Shown here: piece after piece, positions 52,146 to 61,872 of the stretch
Layout of the letters: every line of letters starts with the position of its first letter
Numbering within the stretch: the first letter of the stretch is position 1
NCBI RefSeq assembly: GCF_016907235.1
Contig: NZ_JAFBBO010000001.1
Location: 3,968,001 to 4,032,000 of the forward strand
DNA length: 64,000 bases
Direction of reading: 5' to 3'
From: Oerskovia jenensis
Lineage (GTDB): Bacteria > Actinomycetota > Actinomycetes > Actinomycetales > Cellulomonadaceae
The notes under the pieces: generated by a model
Databases searched by the model: none
What the model saw: only the letters and a program-made list of their open reading frames with translations
What the model was told of the DNA's origin: nothing
Position numbers and translations under genes: made by a program

Positions 52146-53414
52146 ATGGCCTCCATCACCCTCAAGAACATCGTCAAGAAGTACGGCGACGGGTTCCCCG
52201 CCGTCAAAGGCGTCAGCATCGACATCGCCGACGGCGAGTTCGTGATCCTCGTCGGCCCCTCGGGCTGCGGGAAGTCGACGCTGCTGCGCATGATCGTCGG
52301 CCTCGAGGACATCACCTCGGGCGACCTGCTGATCGACGGCGAGCGCGTCAACGAGAAGGCCCCGCGCGACCGCGACCTCGCGATGGTCTTCCAGAACTAC
52401 GCGCTCTACCCCCACCTGACGGTCGCCGAGAACATCGCGTTCCCGCTGCGGCTGACCAAGGGCAAGTTCACCGACGCCGAGATCCGCGAGAAGGTCGAGC
52501 ACGCGGCCGACCTCCTCGACCTGAACGAGCACCTCGACCGCAAGCCCGCCAACCTCTCCGGTGGGCAGCGCCAGCGCGTCGCGATGGGTCGGGCGATCGT
52601 GCGCGACGCCAAGGCGTTCCTGTTCGACGAGCCCCTGTCCAACCTCGACGCCAAGCTGCGCGGGCAGATGCGCACCGAGATCGCGCGCCTCCAGCGACGC
52701 CTCGCGACCACGACGGTCTACGTGACGCACGACCAGACCGAGGCCATGACGCTCGGCGACCGCGTCGCCGTCCTGCGCAAGGGCGAGCTCCAGCAGATCG
52801 CGAGCCCCCGCGCGCTGTACGAGCAGCCCGTCAACCTGTTCGTCGCGGGGTTCATCGGTTCCCCGCCCATGAACTTCCTGCCCGGCGAGGTCTCCGGCAG
52901 CAGCATGGAGCTGCCGTTCGGCACGTTCGAGCTGCCCGAGCGGATCGTCTCGGCGATCGGGGAGCGCGAGCTCGTGATCGTGGGGCTGCGCCCCGAGCAC
53001 TTCGAGGACGCGCGCCTCGTCGACCCGACCAAGAAGGACCGGGGGCGGACGTTCGACGCGCAGATCGACGTGACCGAGTGGCTCGGCGCCGAGCTCTACG
53101 CCTACGTGCCGTTCGAGATGCACGCCTCGGTCGCGGCCCAGCTCGAGGAGCTCGACCGCGAGCTCGACGGCGAAGGACTGCGCACCCAGTTCGTCGTCGC
53201 CCTCAACTCGGCGTCCCGCGTGCGCGACGGCGACACGACCGAGCTCTGGTTCGACCCGGACAAGATGATGGTCTTCGACCCCGAGACGGGCGAGAACCTC
53301 ACGCACGACCAGGACGAGGTGGACCGGCTCGACAAGGAGAACGAGGAGGACCGGCGCGCCTCGCTCGAACGGGCTCAGGCGCAGTCCGAGGGTCAGGCGC
53401 GCAAGAGCGCGTGA
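52146..53414 (+). CDS. sugC: SugC/MalK-type ABC transporter ATP-binding protein
   Basis: ATPase of the importer, 422 aa. Walker A is GPSGCGKST, the Q-loop MVFQNYALYPHLTV, the signature NLSGGQRQRVAMGRAI, Walker B FLFDEPLSNLDA and the switch His VTHDQTEAMTLG. A C-terminal OB-type regulatory domain (~235-365) contains VGLRPEHFEDA. The last ~40 residues are an acidic, Gln/Glu-rich tail. A 73-nt gap separates it from sugB, ending in GAGGAGAG before the ATG. Having a dedicated ATPase contrasts with the ATPase-less importer at 1.2-4.5 kb, which may borrow this one or another. Confidence 0.92.
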   Translation: MASITLKNIVKKYGDGFPAVKGVSIDIADGEFVILVGPSGCGKSTLLRMIVGLEDITSGDLLIDGERVNEKAPRDRDLAMVFQNYALYPHLTVAENIAFPLRLTKGKFTDAEIREKVEHAADLLDLNEHLDRKPANLSGGQRQRVAMGRAIVRDAKAFLFDEPLSNLDAKLRGQMRTEIARLQRRLATTTVYVTHDQTEAMTLGDRVAVLRKGELQQIASPRALYEQPVNLFVAGFIGSPPMNFLPGEVSGSSMELPFGTFELPERIVSAIGERELVIVGLRPEHFEDARLVDPTKKDRGRTFDAQIDVTEWLGAELYAYVPFEMHASVAAQLEELDRELDGEGLRTQFVVALNSASRVRDGDTTELWFDPDKMMVFDPETGENLTHDQDEVDRLDKENEEDRRASLERAQAQSEGQARKSA

Positions 53415-53430
53415 CCCCCGGGCGACCCGG

Positions 53431-53700
53431 TCAGTCGTCCTCGGCGCCGGCGTCCTGCGCGTCGACCGAGGTGGTCGGGGCGCCGTCGGCCGCCCGGGCC
53501 GACGCGAGGCGCTCGCGTGCTCCGTCGAGCCACTGCTGGCACCGGGCCGCGAGGGCCTCGCCGCGCTCCCACAGGGCGAGCGAGGCCTCGAGCGGCTCGC
53601 CGCCGGCCTCGAGGCGGGACACGACCTGGACCAGCTCGTCGCGCGCCTGCTCGTAGCTGAGGTCCGCGACGTCGGCGGGGGGCGGGGTGGTGCTGCTCAT
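53431..53700 (-). CDS. xseB: Exodeoxyribonuclease VII small subunit
   Basis: Small subunit of the single-strand DNA exonuclease, 89 aa. The core [20 protein letters not shown] and [21 protein letters not shown] is unmistakable. A short acidic tail follows. The ATG at 53700 is preceded by GGAAGG. It follows xseA by 95 nt, and converges on sugC with a 16-nt gap. Confidence 0.93.
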   Translation of the reverse strand: MSSTTPPPADVADLSYEQARDELVQVVSRLEAGGEPLEASLALWERGEALAARCQQWLDGARERLASARAADGAPTTSVDAQDAGAEDD

Positions 53701-53795
53701 GGTGAAGGGCCTTCCTGGAGCTGAGGGTCTGTGGTCGTCGGAGAGTGTGACGGTGGGCCGGGCGGGCTGTGCCCGGACCGGCCGGGGTGCTCGGG

Positions 53796-55082
53796 TCAGC
53801 GCACGGTCGCGTCGATCGCGCCGCTCGCGAGGCGCACGTGCAGGGCGTCGCCGGGGCTCACGTCCTCGGGGGAGCGGACGATCCCGCCGTCGGGGCCGTG
53901 CACGACGGCGTAGCCGCGCTCGAGCGTCGACGCGGGGGACAGGGCGCGCACCTGGGCCGCGAGGCGGTCCACCTCGCCGTGCGCGCGCAGCAGGATCGCG
54001 TCGAGCGAGCGCCGGGCCCGGTCCCTCGCGGCCAGGACCTGCTGCTCGCGCGTGGAGATCATGGTCTCGGGGGCCGCGAGGACGGGGCGTGAGCGTGCGC
54101 TGTCGAGTCGCGACTGCTCGCGCTGGAGCTGGTGCGTGATCGCGGCGCGGATGCGCGACCGGGCCTGCAGGACGCGCGCACGCTCCTCGCCCACGTCCGG
54201 GACGATGCGCTTGGCGGCGTCCGTGGGGGTCGAGGCGCGGTAGTCGGCGACGAGGTCCAGGAGCGGGGTGTCGGTCTCGTGGCCGATCGCGCTGACCAGG
54301 GGAGTGCGGCACGCCGCCGCGGCCCGGACGAGCGCCTCGTTGCTGAACGGCAGGAGGTCCTCGACCGCGCCACCGCCGCGCGCGACCACGATCACGTCGA
54401 CGTCGGGGCGCGCGTCGAGCTCGGCGATCGCGGCGCTCACCTGCGCGACGGCTCCCGTGCCCTGGACCGCGACCTCGCGGATCTCGAAGCGCACCTGGGG
54501 CCAGCGGGCGCGGGCGTTGACCACGACGTCGTGCTCGGCCTTGGACTCGCGCCCGCACACGAGCCCCACGACGGCGGGCAGGAAGGGGAGCGGGACCTTG
54601 CGGTCCGCGTCGAACAGCCCCTCGGCCGCGAGGATGCGCTTGAGGTGCTCGATCCGGGCCAGCAGCTCGCCGATCCCGACCGTGCGCACCTCGCTCGCCT
54701 GGAGCTGGAACGACCCGCGCTTGGGCCAGAACACGGGCTTGGCGTGGACGACGACGTGCGCGCCCTCGGTGAGCGGCGTGCTCGCCGCCTCGAAGACCTT
54801 GGCGAGGGCGGCGACCGGGAGCGACATGTCGGCATCGGTGTCGCGGAGCGTGAGGAAGGCCATCGAGGCGCCGGGACGACGGTTGAGCTGCACGACCTGC
54901 CCCTCGACCCAGACCGGCGACATCTTGTCGATGTACGCGGTGATCTTGCTCGACAGGAGCCGGACGGGCCAGGGGTGCTCGGCGCTCGTGTCGAGGGCCC
55001 GGACGGGGAGCGCGGTCGGCTGTGCGGGCGGCTGTACCGGGGAGGCCGGGGAGCCGGTGGGGTCGGCGGGTCGGTCGGTCAC
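53796..55082 (-). CDS. xseA: Exodeoxyribonuclease VII large subunit
   Basis: Catalytic subunit degrading single-stranded DNA, 428 aa. An N-terminal OB fold ([20 protein letters not shown]) is followed by the catalytic domain ([49 protein letters not shown]) and a coiled coil. The C-terminal [20 protein letters not shown] block is conserved. GTG start. Divergent from ispH by ~195 nt. Confidence 0.94.
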   Translation of the reverse strand: MTDRPADPTGSPASPVQPPAQPTALPVRALDTSAEHPWPVRLLSSKITAYIDKMSPVWVEGQVVQLNRRPGASMAFLTLRDTDADMSLPVAALAKVFEAASTPLTEGAHVVVHAKPVFWPKRGSFQLQASEVRTVGIGELLARIEHLKRILAAEGLFDADRKVPLPFLPAVVGLVCGRESKAEHDVVVNARARWPQVRFEIREVAVQGTGAVAQVSAAIAELDARPDVDVIVVARGGGAVEDLLPFSNEALVRAAAACRTPLVSAIGHETDTPLLDLVADYRASTPTDAAKRIVPDVGEERARVLQARSRIRAAITHQLQREQSRLDSARSRPVLAAPETMISTREQQVLAARDRARRSLDAILLRAHGEVDRLAAQVRALSPASTLERGYAVVHGPDGGIVRSPEDVSPGDALHVRLASGAIDATVR

Positions 55083-55265
55083 GGGGTCCAGCCTGCCTCA
55101 TGGGTGTGACAGGGTGCCGAGGGCGGCGGACCCGGCACCCTCGGCGCGCCGGTACGTGACCGTCCTGGACCCTGCGCCGTGGGGATCCTGTGGAGTTGCT
55201 GCCAGGACATGGCCCGGAGCTCGTCCGGACCCGTCCGCCAGGCCGAGCGCCGCAGACCCGTCGCC

Positions 55266-55271
55266 TAGACT
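55266..55271 (+). promoter_or_regulatory. -10 box (TAGACT) for leaderless ispH transcript
   Basis: TAGACT, 6 nt, then the GTG at 55278; no Shine-Dalgarno. Confidence 0.6.
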
Positions 55272-55277
55272 CGTGGG

Positions 55278-56297
55278 GTGACTTCCCCGACTGGTAAGCG
55301 TGTCCTTCTCGCCGCCCCCCGCGGCTACTGCGCGGGCGTCGACCGTGCCGTGATCGCGGTCGAGAAGGCGCTCGAGCACTACGGCGCCCCCGTGTACGTC
55401 CGCAAGGAGATCGTGCACAACAAGTACGTCGTCGAGTCGCTGAGCGACAAGGGCGCGGTCTTCGTCGACGAGACCGACGAGGTGCCCGAGGGCGCGCGCG
55501 TCGTGTTCTCGGCGCACGGCGTCTCGCCCGCGGTCCACGAGGCCGCGGCCCAGCGCAACCTCCAGACCATCGACGCGACCTGCCCCCTGGTCACCAAGGT
55601 GCACAAGGAGGCCGTGCGCTTCGCCGCGGACGACTACGACATCCTGCTGATCGGCCACGAGGGCCACGAGGAGGTCGAGGGCACCGCTGGGGAGGCGCCG
55701 GACCACGTGCAGATCGTCAACTCGCCCGACGACGCCGTGAACGTCACGGTCCGCGACCCGGACAAGGTCGTGTGGATCTCGCAGACGACGCTGTCGGTCG
55801 ACGAGACCATGGAGACGGTCGACCGGCTGCGCGAGCGCTTCCCGACGCTGCAGAACCCGCCGTCGGACGACATCTGCTACGCGACGCAGAACCGCCAGGT
55901 CGCCGTGAAGAAGCTCGCGCCCGAGTGCGAGCTCGTGATCGTGGTCGGTTCGGCGAACTCGTCGAACTCGGTGCGCCTCGTCGAGGTCGCGCTGAACGCC
56001 GGCGCGGACGCGTCGTACCGCATCGACCGCGCGCAGGAGATGGACGAGTCCTGGCTCGCGGGGGTCACGACGGTCGGCGTGACCTCGGGGGCCTCGGTCC
56101 CGGAGATCCTCGTGAACGACGTCCTGGCGTACCTGGCCGAGCGCGGCTACGGCGACGTCCAGGAGGTCCGCACCGCGACCGAGGACCTCATGTTCTCGCT
56201 CCCCAAGGAGCTGCGTGCCGACCTGAAGGCCGCGGGCAACGCCCCGGCGCGCCCACGCCGCGAGAACCGCACGTCGCTCTCGGTCGAGCCCGTCTGA
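55278..56297 (+). CDS. ispH: 4-hydroxy-3-methylbut-2-enyl diphosphate reductase
   Basis: Last enzyme of the MEP isoprenoid pathway, making IPP and DMAPP with a [4Fe-4S] cluster. The 339-aa protein has the three cluster Cys in [21 protein letters not shown] and [10 protein letters not shown], plus VFSAHGVSP and [12 protein letters not shown]. The C-terminal extension after LPKEL is short and Arg-rich. GTG start, apparently leaderless. Followed by a 16-bp hairpin. Confidence 0.96.
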   Translation: MTSPTGKRVLLAAPRGYCAGVDRAVIAVEKALEHYGAPVYVRKEIVHNKYVVESLSDKGAVFVDETDEVPEGARVVFSAHGVSPAVHEAAAQRNLQTIDATCPLVTKVHKEAVRFAADDYDILLIGHEGHEEVEGTAGEAPDHVQIVNSPDDAVNVTVRDPDKVVWISQTTLSVDETMETVDRLRERFPTLQNPPSDDICYATQNRQVAVKKLAPECELVIVVGSANSSNSVRLVEVALNAGADASYRIDRAQEMDESWLAGVTTVGVTSGASVPEILVNDVLAYLAERGYGDVQEVRTATEDLMFSLPKELRADLKAAGNAPARPRRENRTSLSVEPV

Positions 56298-56309
56298 CCC
56301 GCTGAACGT

Positions 56310-56344
56310 CGAGGCCCGTCCCGGAGCGTCCGGGACGGGCCTCG
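56310..56344. terminator. 16-bp perfect terminator hairpin after ispH
   Basis: CGAGGCCCGTCCCGGA (56310-56325), GCG loop, and its complement (56329-56344), between convergent ispH and rmuC. Confidence 0.85.
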
Positions 56345-56361
56345 TCCGTCGTCACGTCACG

Positions 56362-57966
56362 TCAGGACGCGTCCGCTCCCCGGTCGCGCTCGTGCCGTCC
56401 GGGGGCGTTGATGGTGCCGAGCATCCCGGCGTCGAGCGGGTCCTGCTCGTCGTCCTGCGCCGGAGCGGCACCCGCGCGCGACCCCGTGGCGATCTCGTCG
56501 ATCGCGACGAAGCTCTCGTGGACCGAGGCGAGGAGCTCAGGAGCGCTCACGGCGCTGAGCTGGGGGTCGGCCGCGGCGGGGGTCTCGAGGTCCTCGTCGA
56601 CGACGTTGAGGTCGGCGAAGCGGCGTGCGCTGACGAGCACGCGCGTCTCGAGGGACGCCACGGTCCGGTTGTAGGAGTCGGCCGCGCCCTGGATGGACCG
56701 GCCGAGCCGGGCGAGGTGGCTGCCCATGACGGCGAGCCGCCCGTGGAGCTCCTTGCCGAGCGTGAGCACCTGCTGGGCGTTCGCGGCGAGCGCGTCCTGC
56801 CGCCAGGCGTAGGCGACGGTCCGCAGCAGGGCGATCATGGTCATGGGGGCCGCGATGATGACGTTCTTCGCGACCGCGTACTCGAGGATCGACGGATCCT
56901 GCTCGATCGCGGCCGACAGGAACGACTCGGCGGGGACGAACATGACGACGAACTCCGGCGCGGGGCTGAACTGGTCCCAGTACCGCTTGCCCGCCAGGTC
57001 GTCGACGTGCTTGCGGAAGTGGCGGGCGTGCGCGGCGAGCCGCTCCGCCCGGACGCGGGCGTCGGTGGTCTGCTGGGCGTCGAGGTAGCCGAGGAAGGCG
57101 ACCTTGGCGTCGACCACGACGTTCTTGCCGCCCGCGAGCTTGATGACCATGTCGGGGCGCAGCGCGCCGTCGTCGGTCCTGACCTGGTCCTGCTCCACGA
57201 AGTCGACGTGCGGGATCATGCCCGCGGCCTCGACGACGCGGCGGAGCTGGAGCTCGCCCCACGCACCGCGCACCTGTGACGAGCGCAGCGCGGTCACGAG
57301 CTGAGAGGTCTCAGCACGCAGGGCCTCGGAGTCGTGACGCATGCCGCGGACCTGCTCGGCGAGCGTGCCGTGGGCCTCGCGGCGGGCCTGCTCGGCGGCC
57401 GAGACCTCGGCCTTGACCTGGTCGAGGGCCTTGCTGAGGGGCTCGACGAGCTGCTGCACGGCCTGCTCGCGCTTGGCGAGCTCCGCTTCTCCGACCTGCT
57501 GGCTGCGCTTGAAGCGTTCCTCGGCCTGCGTGAGGAACTGCTCGGAGCTGCTCGCGAGCGCCTTGCGGGCCAGGGCCTCGAACTGGGCCTCGAGCCGCGC
57601 CTGGTCGCCGCGGATCTCGGCGAGCCGCTTCTCGGAGCCCGCGCGCAGCTCCTCGATGGCTCGTTCGTGGTTGGCGCGCTCGATGTCGAAGCGCTCGTCC
57701 GCGGAGCGTTCGGTGCTCGTGAGCTGGCGGCCGAACGCCTCGCGCTCGGTACGGAGCTGGCGCTCGAACCCCTCGCGCTCGGCCGCGAGCCGCTCGGCCA
57801 GACCCGCGCCGCGCGCGGCCTCCTGCTGGGCCTGGGTCAGGAGCCCGGTGAGCCGACCGATCTCGGCGCGTCCCGAGTCGGGGGAGGTGCGGCGCGCGAG
57901 CCAGCCCAGGAGAGCTCCCACGAGGAGTCCGACGACGAGCATGAGCCACGGCAGGGCGTTGTCCAT
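56362..57966 (-). CDS. rmuC: DNA recombination protein RmuC
   Basis: A 534-aa RmuC-family protein implicated in limiting inverted-repeat recombination. An N-terminal membrane anchor (WLMLVVGLLVGALLGWLARR) is followed by a long coiled coil (~35-225). The nuclease-like RmuC domain then has VRGAWGELQLRRVVEAAGM, RPDMVIKLAGGKNVVVDAKV and FVVMFVPAESFLSAA. A ~60-residue acidic tail ends it. The start is ATG 57966 rather than the longer frame, since it begins with the anchor; CAGAGT lies 6 nt upstream. A protein acting on inverted repeats in a genome so rich in perfect hairpins is a notable coincidence. Confidence 0.92.
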   Translation of the reverse strand: MDNALPWLMLVVGLLVGALLGWLARRTSPDSGRAEIGRLTGLLTQAQQEAARGAGLAERLAAEREGFERQLRTEREAFGRQLTSTERSADERFDIERANHERAIEELRAGSEKRLAEIRGDQARLEAQFEALARKALASSSEQFLTQAEERFKRSQQVGEAELAKREQAVQQLVEPLSKALDQVKAEVSAAEQARREAHGTLAEQVRGMRHDSEALRAETSQLVTALRSSQVRGAWGELQLRRVVEAAGMIPHVDFVEQDQVRTDDGALRPDMVIKLAGGKNVVVDAKVAFLGYLDAQQTTDARVRAERLAAHARHFRKHVDDLAGKRYWDQFSPAPEFVVMFVPAESFLSAAIEQDPSILEYAVAKNVIIAAPMTMIALLRTVAYAWRQDALAANAQQVLTLGKELHGRLAVMGSHLARLGRSIQGAADSYNRTVASLETRVLVSARRFADLNVVDEDLETPAAADPQLSAVSAPELLASVHESFVAIDEIATGSRAGAAPAQDDEQDPLDAGMLGTINAPGRHERDRGADAS

Positions 57967-58117
57967 GCCCGCACTCTGCCAGGTGGCACCCACAGGCGAG
58001 GGGGAGCTGCGCCGTCGGGCGCGTCGCCGGTCCGCACGCGGGCCCTCGGCCGGGTGAATCCGCCTCCCACCTGGAAAGACGTGACATATCTCCTGGGGGG
58101 ACACGGTCCGGCTCCAC

Positions 58118-58123
58118 TAGGTT
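58118..58123 (+). promoter_or_regulatory. -10 box (TAGGTT) for leaderless ABC ATPase transcript
   Basis: TAGGTT, 7 nt, then the ATG at 58131; no Shine-Dalgarno. Confidence 0.55.
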
Positions 58124-58130
58124 TGTCCGT

Positions 58131-59063
58131 ATGGCCCACGAACCTGAGCCCCGCGACCAGCTCCCACCCCTCGACGACTTCGCCCCCGCAGCCCCCGCGA
58201 CCCCGGCAGCCACCGCAGCCCCGGTAGCGCCGGTGGCGCCCGGCCCGCAGGGCGCGGCGCCCGTGCTCGCGCCCGCCACGCCGCCGGCCACGACGCACGC
58301 GGCGGGCACCGCCCCCGCTCTGTCGGTGCGCGGGTTGTGGAAGAGGTTCGGCGAGAAGATCGCCGTGGCGGGCATCGACCTCGACGTCCCGGCGGGTTCG
58401 TTCTACGGGCTCGTCGGCCCCAACGGCGCGGGCAAGACGACCGCGCTGTCGATGTCCACGGGACTGCTCCGCCCGGACTTCGGCTCGGTCCACGTGCACG
58501 GTCTGGACCTGTGGGCCAACCCGCTCGAGGGCAAGCGCATGCTCGGCATCCTCCCGGACGGGGTGCGGCTCTTCGACCGCCTCACGGGCGCCCAGCTCAT
58601 CACCTACGCGGGTCTGCTGCGCGGCATGGACCGCGAGACGGTCGCCGAGCGCACCGCGGACCTGCTCGAGGCCCTGGGCCTGGCGGCCGACGCGAACACG
58701 TTCGTGGTCGACTACTCGGCGGGCATGACCAAGAAGATCGCGCTGGCCTCGGCGCTGATCCACGCCCCGAACCTGCTCGTGCTCGACGAGCCGTTCGAGG
58801 CCGTCGACCCGGTCTCCGCGGCCAACATCCGCGAGATCCTCAACGGCTACGTCGCGAGCGGCGGCACCGTGATCGTGTCCTCGCACGTCATGGACCTGGT
58901 CCAGCGCATGTGCGACCACGTCGCGGTCATCGCGGGCGGGCACGTGCTGGCGGCGGGCACCGTGGACGAGGTCCGTGCGGGCCAGAGCCTCGAGGACCGC
59001 TTCGTCGACCTGGTCGGCGGGCGTCAGACCACGGAGGGGCTGTCGTGGTTGCGCACCTCGTAA
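58131..59063 (+). CDS. ABC-2 type transporter ATP-binding protein
   Basis: A 310-aa ATPase. A ~60-residue Pro/Ala-rich N-terminus precedes the nucleotide-binding domain, with Walker A GPNGAGKTTALSMSTGL, the signature YSAGMTKKIALA (SAGM instead of SGGQ, common in this exporter subfamily), Walker B LLVLDEPFEAVDP and switch VSSHVMDLV. The C-terminus overlaps the permease gene by 19 nt. Substrate unknown. Confidence 0.88.
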   Translation: MAHEPEPRDQLPPLDDFAPAAPATPAATAAPVAPVAPGPQGAAPVLAPATPPATTHAAGTAPALSVRGLWKRFGEKIAVAGIDLDVPAGSFYGLVGPNGAGKTTALSMSTGLLRPDFGSVHVHGLDLWANPLEGKRMLGILPDGVRLFDRLTGAQLITYAGLLRGMDRETVAERTADLLEALGLAADANTFVVDYSAGMTKKIALASALIHAPNLLVLDEPFEAVDPVSAANIREILNGYVASGGTVIVSSHVMDLVQRMCDHVAVIAGGHVLAAGTVDEVRAGQSLEDRFVDLVGGRQTTEGLSWLRTS

Positions 59064-60631
59064 GGCTCAAGCTCACCCTCCTGCGCAACACGCTCAAGAA
59101 GAGCGTGTGGCAGACGGTCGGGCTGGTCCTCGGCATCCTCTACGGGCTGGGCGTCATCTCGATGGCCCTGATCGGCCTCGCGGTCCTCGGCACCACGGCC
59201 CCGGAGGTCGCGGGCCAGATCGTCACGATCGTGGGCGCCGTCGTGGTGCTCGCGTGGTGGATCGTGCCGCTCTTCGCGTTCGGGGTGGACGCGACGCTCG
59301 ACCCGCAGCGGTTCGTGACGTTCGCGGTGCCCCAGCGCCAGCTCCTCGCGGGCCTCGCGGTCGCGGGTCTCGTGGGCATCCCGGGGATCGTGACGCTCGT
59401 CGCCTCGGTCGGCACGACGCTCGCATGGTGGCGGACGCCGCTCGCGGCGCTCGCCGCGCTCGTGGGGGGTCTGCTCGCGGTCGCGCTGTGCGTCGTCGGG
59501 TCCCGTGCCACGACGACCGCGCTCGCCCCGCTGCTCGACTCGCGGCGCTACCGCGAGGTCCTGTCGATCGCGGCGTTCGTGCCGCTCATGCTCGCGGGGC
59601 CGATCATCGGCTGGGCGACGTCGGCGATCGCGCGCGGCCAGGAGGTCCTGCCGGTCATCGCGGACGTCCTGGGGTGGACGCCGTTCGGGGCGCCGTGGGC
59701 GCTCGCGTCCGCGGTGTCCGACGGCGCCTGGGGCCTCGCGCTCGCGCGGCTCGCCATCGCGGTGCTCGTCCTGGTCGCGGCGTGGGTCGTGTGGGACCGC
59801 GCGCTCGCCAAGGCCCTGGTCGCCCCGCACGGTGGTGCCTCGGCAGGCAAGTCCAAGGGGCTCGGCTGGTTCGACCGGTTCCCGGCGACGCCCGTGGGCG
59901 CCGTGGCGGCGCGCTGCCTGACGTACTGGTTCCGCGACCCGCGCTACTCGGGGTCCATCGCGGTCGTGCCGCTGCTCCCCGTCCTGCTGTGGTTCGTGGG
60001 GTCGAGCATGGGGATCGACGGCGGGGACGGGTTCCAGGAGCTCATGCTCGTGCTGGGGCCGGTCACGGCCTTCACGTTCGGGTTCGCGATCTCGGCCGAC
60101 GTCGCGTACGACCACACGGCGTTCTGGACCCAGGTGTCCTCGGGCGTGAGCGGCTTCGCGGACCGTGCGGGCCGGGTGGTCGCCGCTGCGGTGCTCGGCG
60201 TGCCGGTCGTGACGATCTTCGCGATCGCCTCGGTCGCGTTCACGGGCAGGTGGGACCTCCTGGTCGCAACGATCGGCCTGAGCCTGGGTGTGCTGGGGGC
60301 GGGCCTGGGCGTGTCGAGCGTGGTCTCGGCGCGGCTGCTCTACCCGGTGCCCAAGCCGGGGGACAGCCCCTTCAAGTCGCCGCAGGGCGCCGCGATGGCG
60401 ACGCTCTTCGCGCAGATGGTCACGATGCTCGTCCTCACGGCCCTGTGCCTGCCGGCCGCGGGGCTCGCGCTCACGAACGTCCTGACGGGGGCGGCGGTCT
60501 GGGGCTGGCTCACGCTCGTCGTGGGCGTCGGCCTCGGGGTCGTCTTCCTCGTGGTGGGCATGCGCTGGGGCGGCCGCCTGGTCGACCAGCGGGGCCCGGA
60601 GCTTCTCCAGCAGGTCATGAGCTACAAGTAG
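59045..60631 (+). CDS. ABC-2 type transporter permease
   Basis: A 528-aa membrane subunit with about 12-14 hydrophobic segments, partner of the upstream ATPase. The GTG at 59045 has GGAGGGG upstream and lies inside the end of the ATPase gene, so the two are translationally coupled. Landmarks include FVTFAVPQRQLLAGLAVAG, VAARCLTYWFRDPRYSG and LYPVPKPGDSPFKSPQGAA, typical of the large two-half permeases that occur with such ATPases in actinobacteria. No regulator or ligand clue is linked. Confidence 0.82.
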   Translation: MVAHLVRLKLTLLRNTLKKSVWQTVGLVLGILYGLGVISMALIGLAVLGTTAPEVAGQIVTIVGAVVVLAWWIVPLFAFGVDATLDPQRFVTFAVPQRQLLAGLAVAGLVGIPGIVTLVASVGTTLAWWRTPLAALAALVGGLLAVALCVVGSRATTTALAPLLDSRRYREVLSIAAFVPLMLAGPIIGWATSAIARGQEVLPVIADVLGWTPFGAPWALASAVSDGAWGLALARLAIAVLVLVAAWVVWDRALAKALVAPHGGASAGKSKGLGWFDRFPATPVGAVAARCLTYWFRDPRYSGSIAVVPLLPVLLWFVGSSMGIDGGDGFQELMLVLGPVTAFTFGFAISADVAYDHTAFWTQVSSGVSGFADRAGRVVAAAVLGVPVVTIFAIASVAFTGRWDLLVATIGLSLGVLGAGLGVSSVVSARLLYPVPKPGDSPFKSPQGAAMATLFAQMVTMLVLTALCLPAAGLALTNVLTGAAVWGWLTLVVGVGLGVVFLVVGMRWGGRLVDQRGPELLQQVMSYK

Positions 60632-60772
60632 GCGCGTACGCGAGCGGCCCGACGACGCCGCTCGCCCTGGGGGTGACCGTGCGGCAGCGCACCTGCGCAC
60701 CCGGGGCGAGCGCCGTCGTCGGGCCGTCGCCGTGCGGGGAGCCGGCGCGAGCGCCGCCCGCGGTCGCTCCCG

Positions 60773-60778
60773 TAGACT
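60773..60778 (+). promoter_or_regulatory. -10 box (TAGACT) upstream of ychF
   Basis: TAGACT followed by 8 nt and the GTG at 60787; leaderless or nearly so. Confidence 0.55.
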
Positions 60779-60786
60779 CAGGCCCC

Positions 60787-61872
60787 GTGGCTCTAACAAT
60801 CGGCATCGTCGGCCTGCCCAACGTCGGCAAGTCCACCCTCTTCAACGCCCTGACGCGCAACCAGGTCCTCGCGGCGAACTACCCGTTCGCGACGATCGAG
60901 CCGAACGTCGGCGTGGTGTCCCTCCCGGACCCGCGGCTGAACAAGCTCGCGGAGATCTTCGGCAGCGAGCGCATCCTGCCCGCGACCGTGTCCTTCGTGG
61001 ACATCGCGGGCATCGTCAAGGGAGCGAGCGAGGGCGAGGGTCTCGGCAACAAGTTCCTCGCGAACATCCGTGAGGCGGACGCGATCTGCCAGGTGACCCG
61101 CGCGTTCGACGACCCCGACGTGATCCGCGTCGAGGGGTCGACGGACTCGGCGGACGACATCGAGACCATCAGCACCGAGCTGATCCTCGCGGACCTCCAG
61201 ACCCTCGAGAAGGCGCTGCCGCGCCTCGAGAAGGAGGTCAAGATCAAGAAGGGCGACCCGGTCCTGGTCGCCGCGGCCCAGAAGGCCCAGTCGCTGCTCG
61301 AGCAGGGGATCACCCTGTTCCAGGGCGCGAAGGCCGCCGGGCTGGACCTGGCCGAGATCGCGAGCCTGCAGCTCATGACGGCCAAGCCGTTCATCTACGT
61401 CTTCAACACCGACGACGCGGGGCTCGTGGACGAGGACCGCAAGGCCGAGCTGCGCGCGCTCGTCGCGCCGGCGCAGGCCATCTTCCTCGACGCCAAGTTC
61501 GAGTCCGAGCTCTCCGAGCTCGAGCCCGAGGAGGCGGCCGAGATGCTCGCCGAGACGGGCCAGGAGGAGTCGGGCCTCGACCAGCTCGCGCGCGTCGGCT
61601 TCGACACGCTCGGTCTGCAGACCTATCTCACGGCCGGGCCCAAGGAGTCGCGCGCCTGGACGATCCGCAAGGGGTGGACCGCGCCGCAGGCGGCCGGGGT
61701 CATCCACACCGACTTCGAGCGCGGCTTCATCAAGGCCGAGGTCATCTCGTTCGACGACCTCGTCGAGACGGGCTCCGTGGCCGCGGCCCGGGCGGCCGGC
61801 AAGGCCCGGATCGAGGGCAAGGACTACGTCATGGTCGACGGTGACGTGGTGGAGTTCCGCTTCAACGTCTGA
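60787..61872 (+). CDS. ychF: YchF/OLA1 family ATPase
   Basis: Ribosome-associated Obg-related P-loop protein that prefers ATP, implicated in oxidative-stress response, 361 aa. G1 is GLPNVGKSTLFNAL, G2/G3 include YPFATIEPNVGVV and VDIAGIVKGASEGEGLGNKFL, and the NKxD motif is altered to FNTDDAG, as in YchF. A coiled-coil insert (~125-180) and a C-terminal TGS-like domain (GWTAPQAAGVIHTDFERGFI) complete it. Followed by a strong terminator. Confidence 0.96.
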   Translation: MALTIGIVGLPNVGKSTLFNALTRNQVLAANYPFATIEPNVGVVSLPDPRLNKLAEIFGSERILPATVSFVDIAGIVKGASEGEGLGNKFLANIREADAICQVTRAFDDPDVIRVEGSTDSADDIETISTELILADLQTLEKALPRLEKEVKIKKGDPVLVAAAQKAQSLLEQGITLFQGAKAAGLDLAEIASLQLMTAKPFIYVFNTDDAGLVDEDRKAELRALVAPAQAIFLDAKFESELSELEPEEAAEMLAETGQEESGLDQLARVGFDTLGLQTYLTAGPKESRAWTIRKGWTAPQAAGVIHTDFERGFIKAEVISFDDLVETGSVAAARAAGKARIEGKDYVMVDGDVVEFRFNV

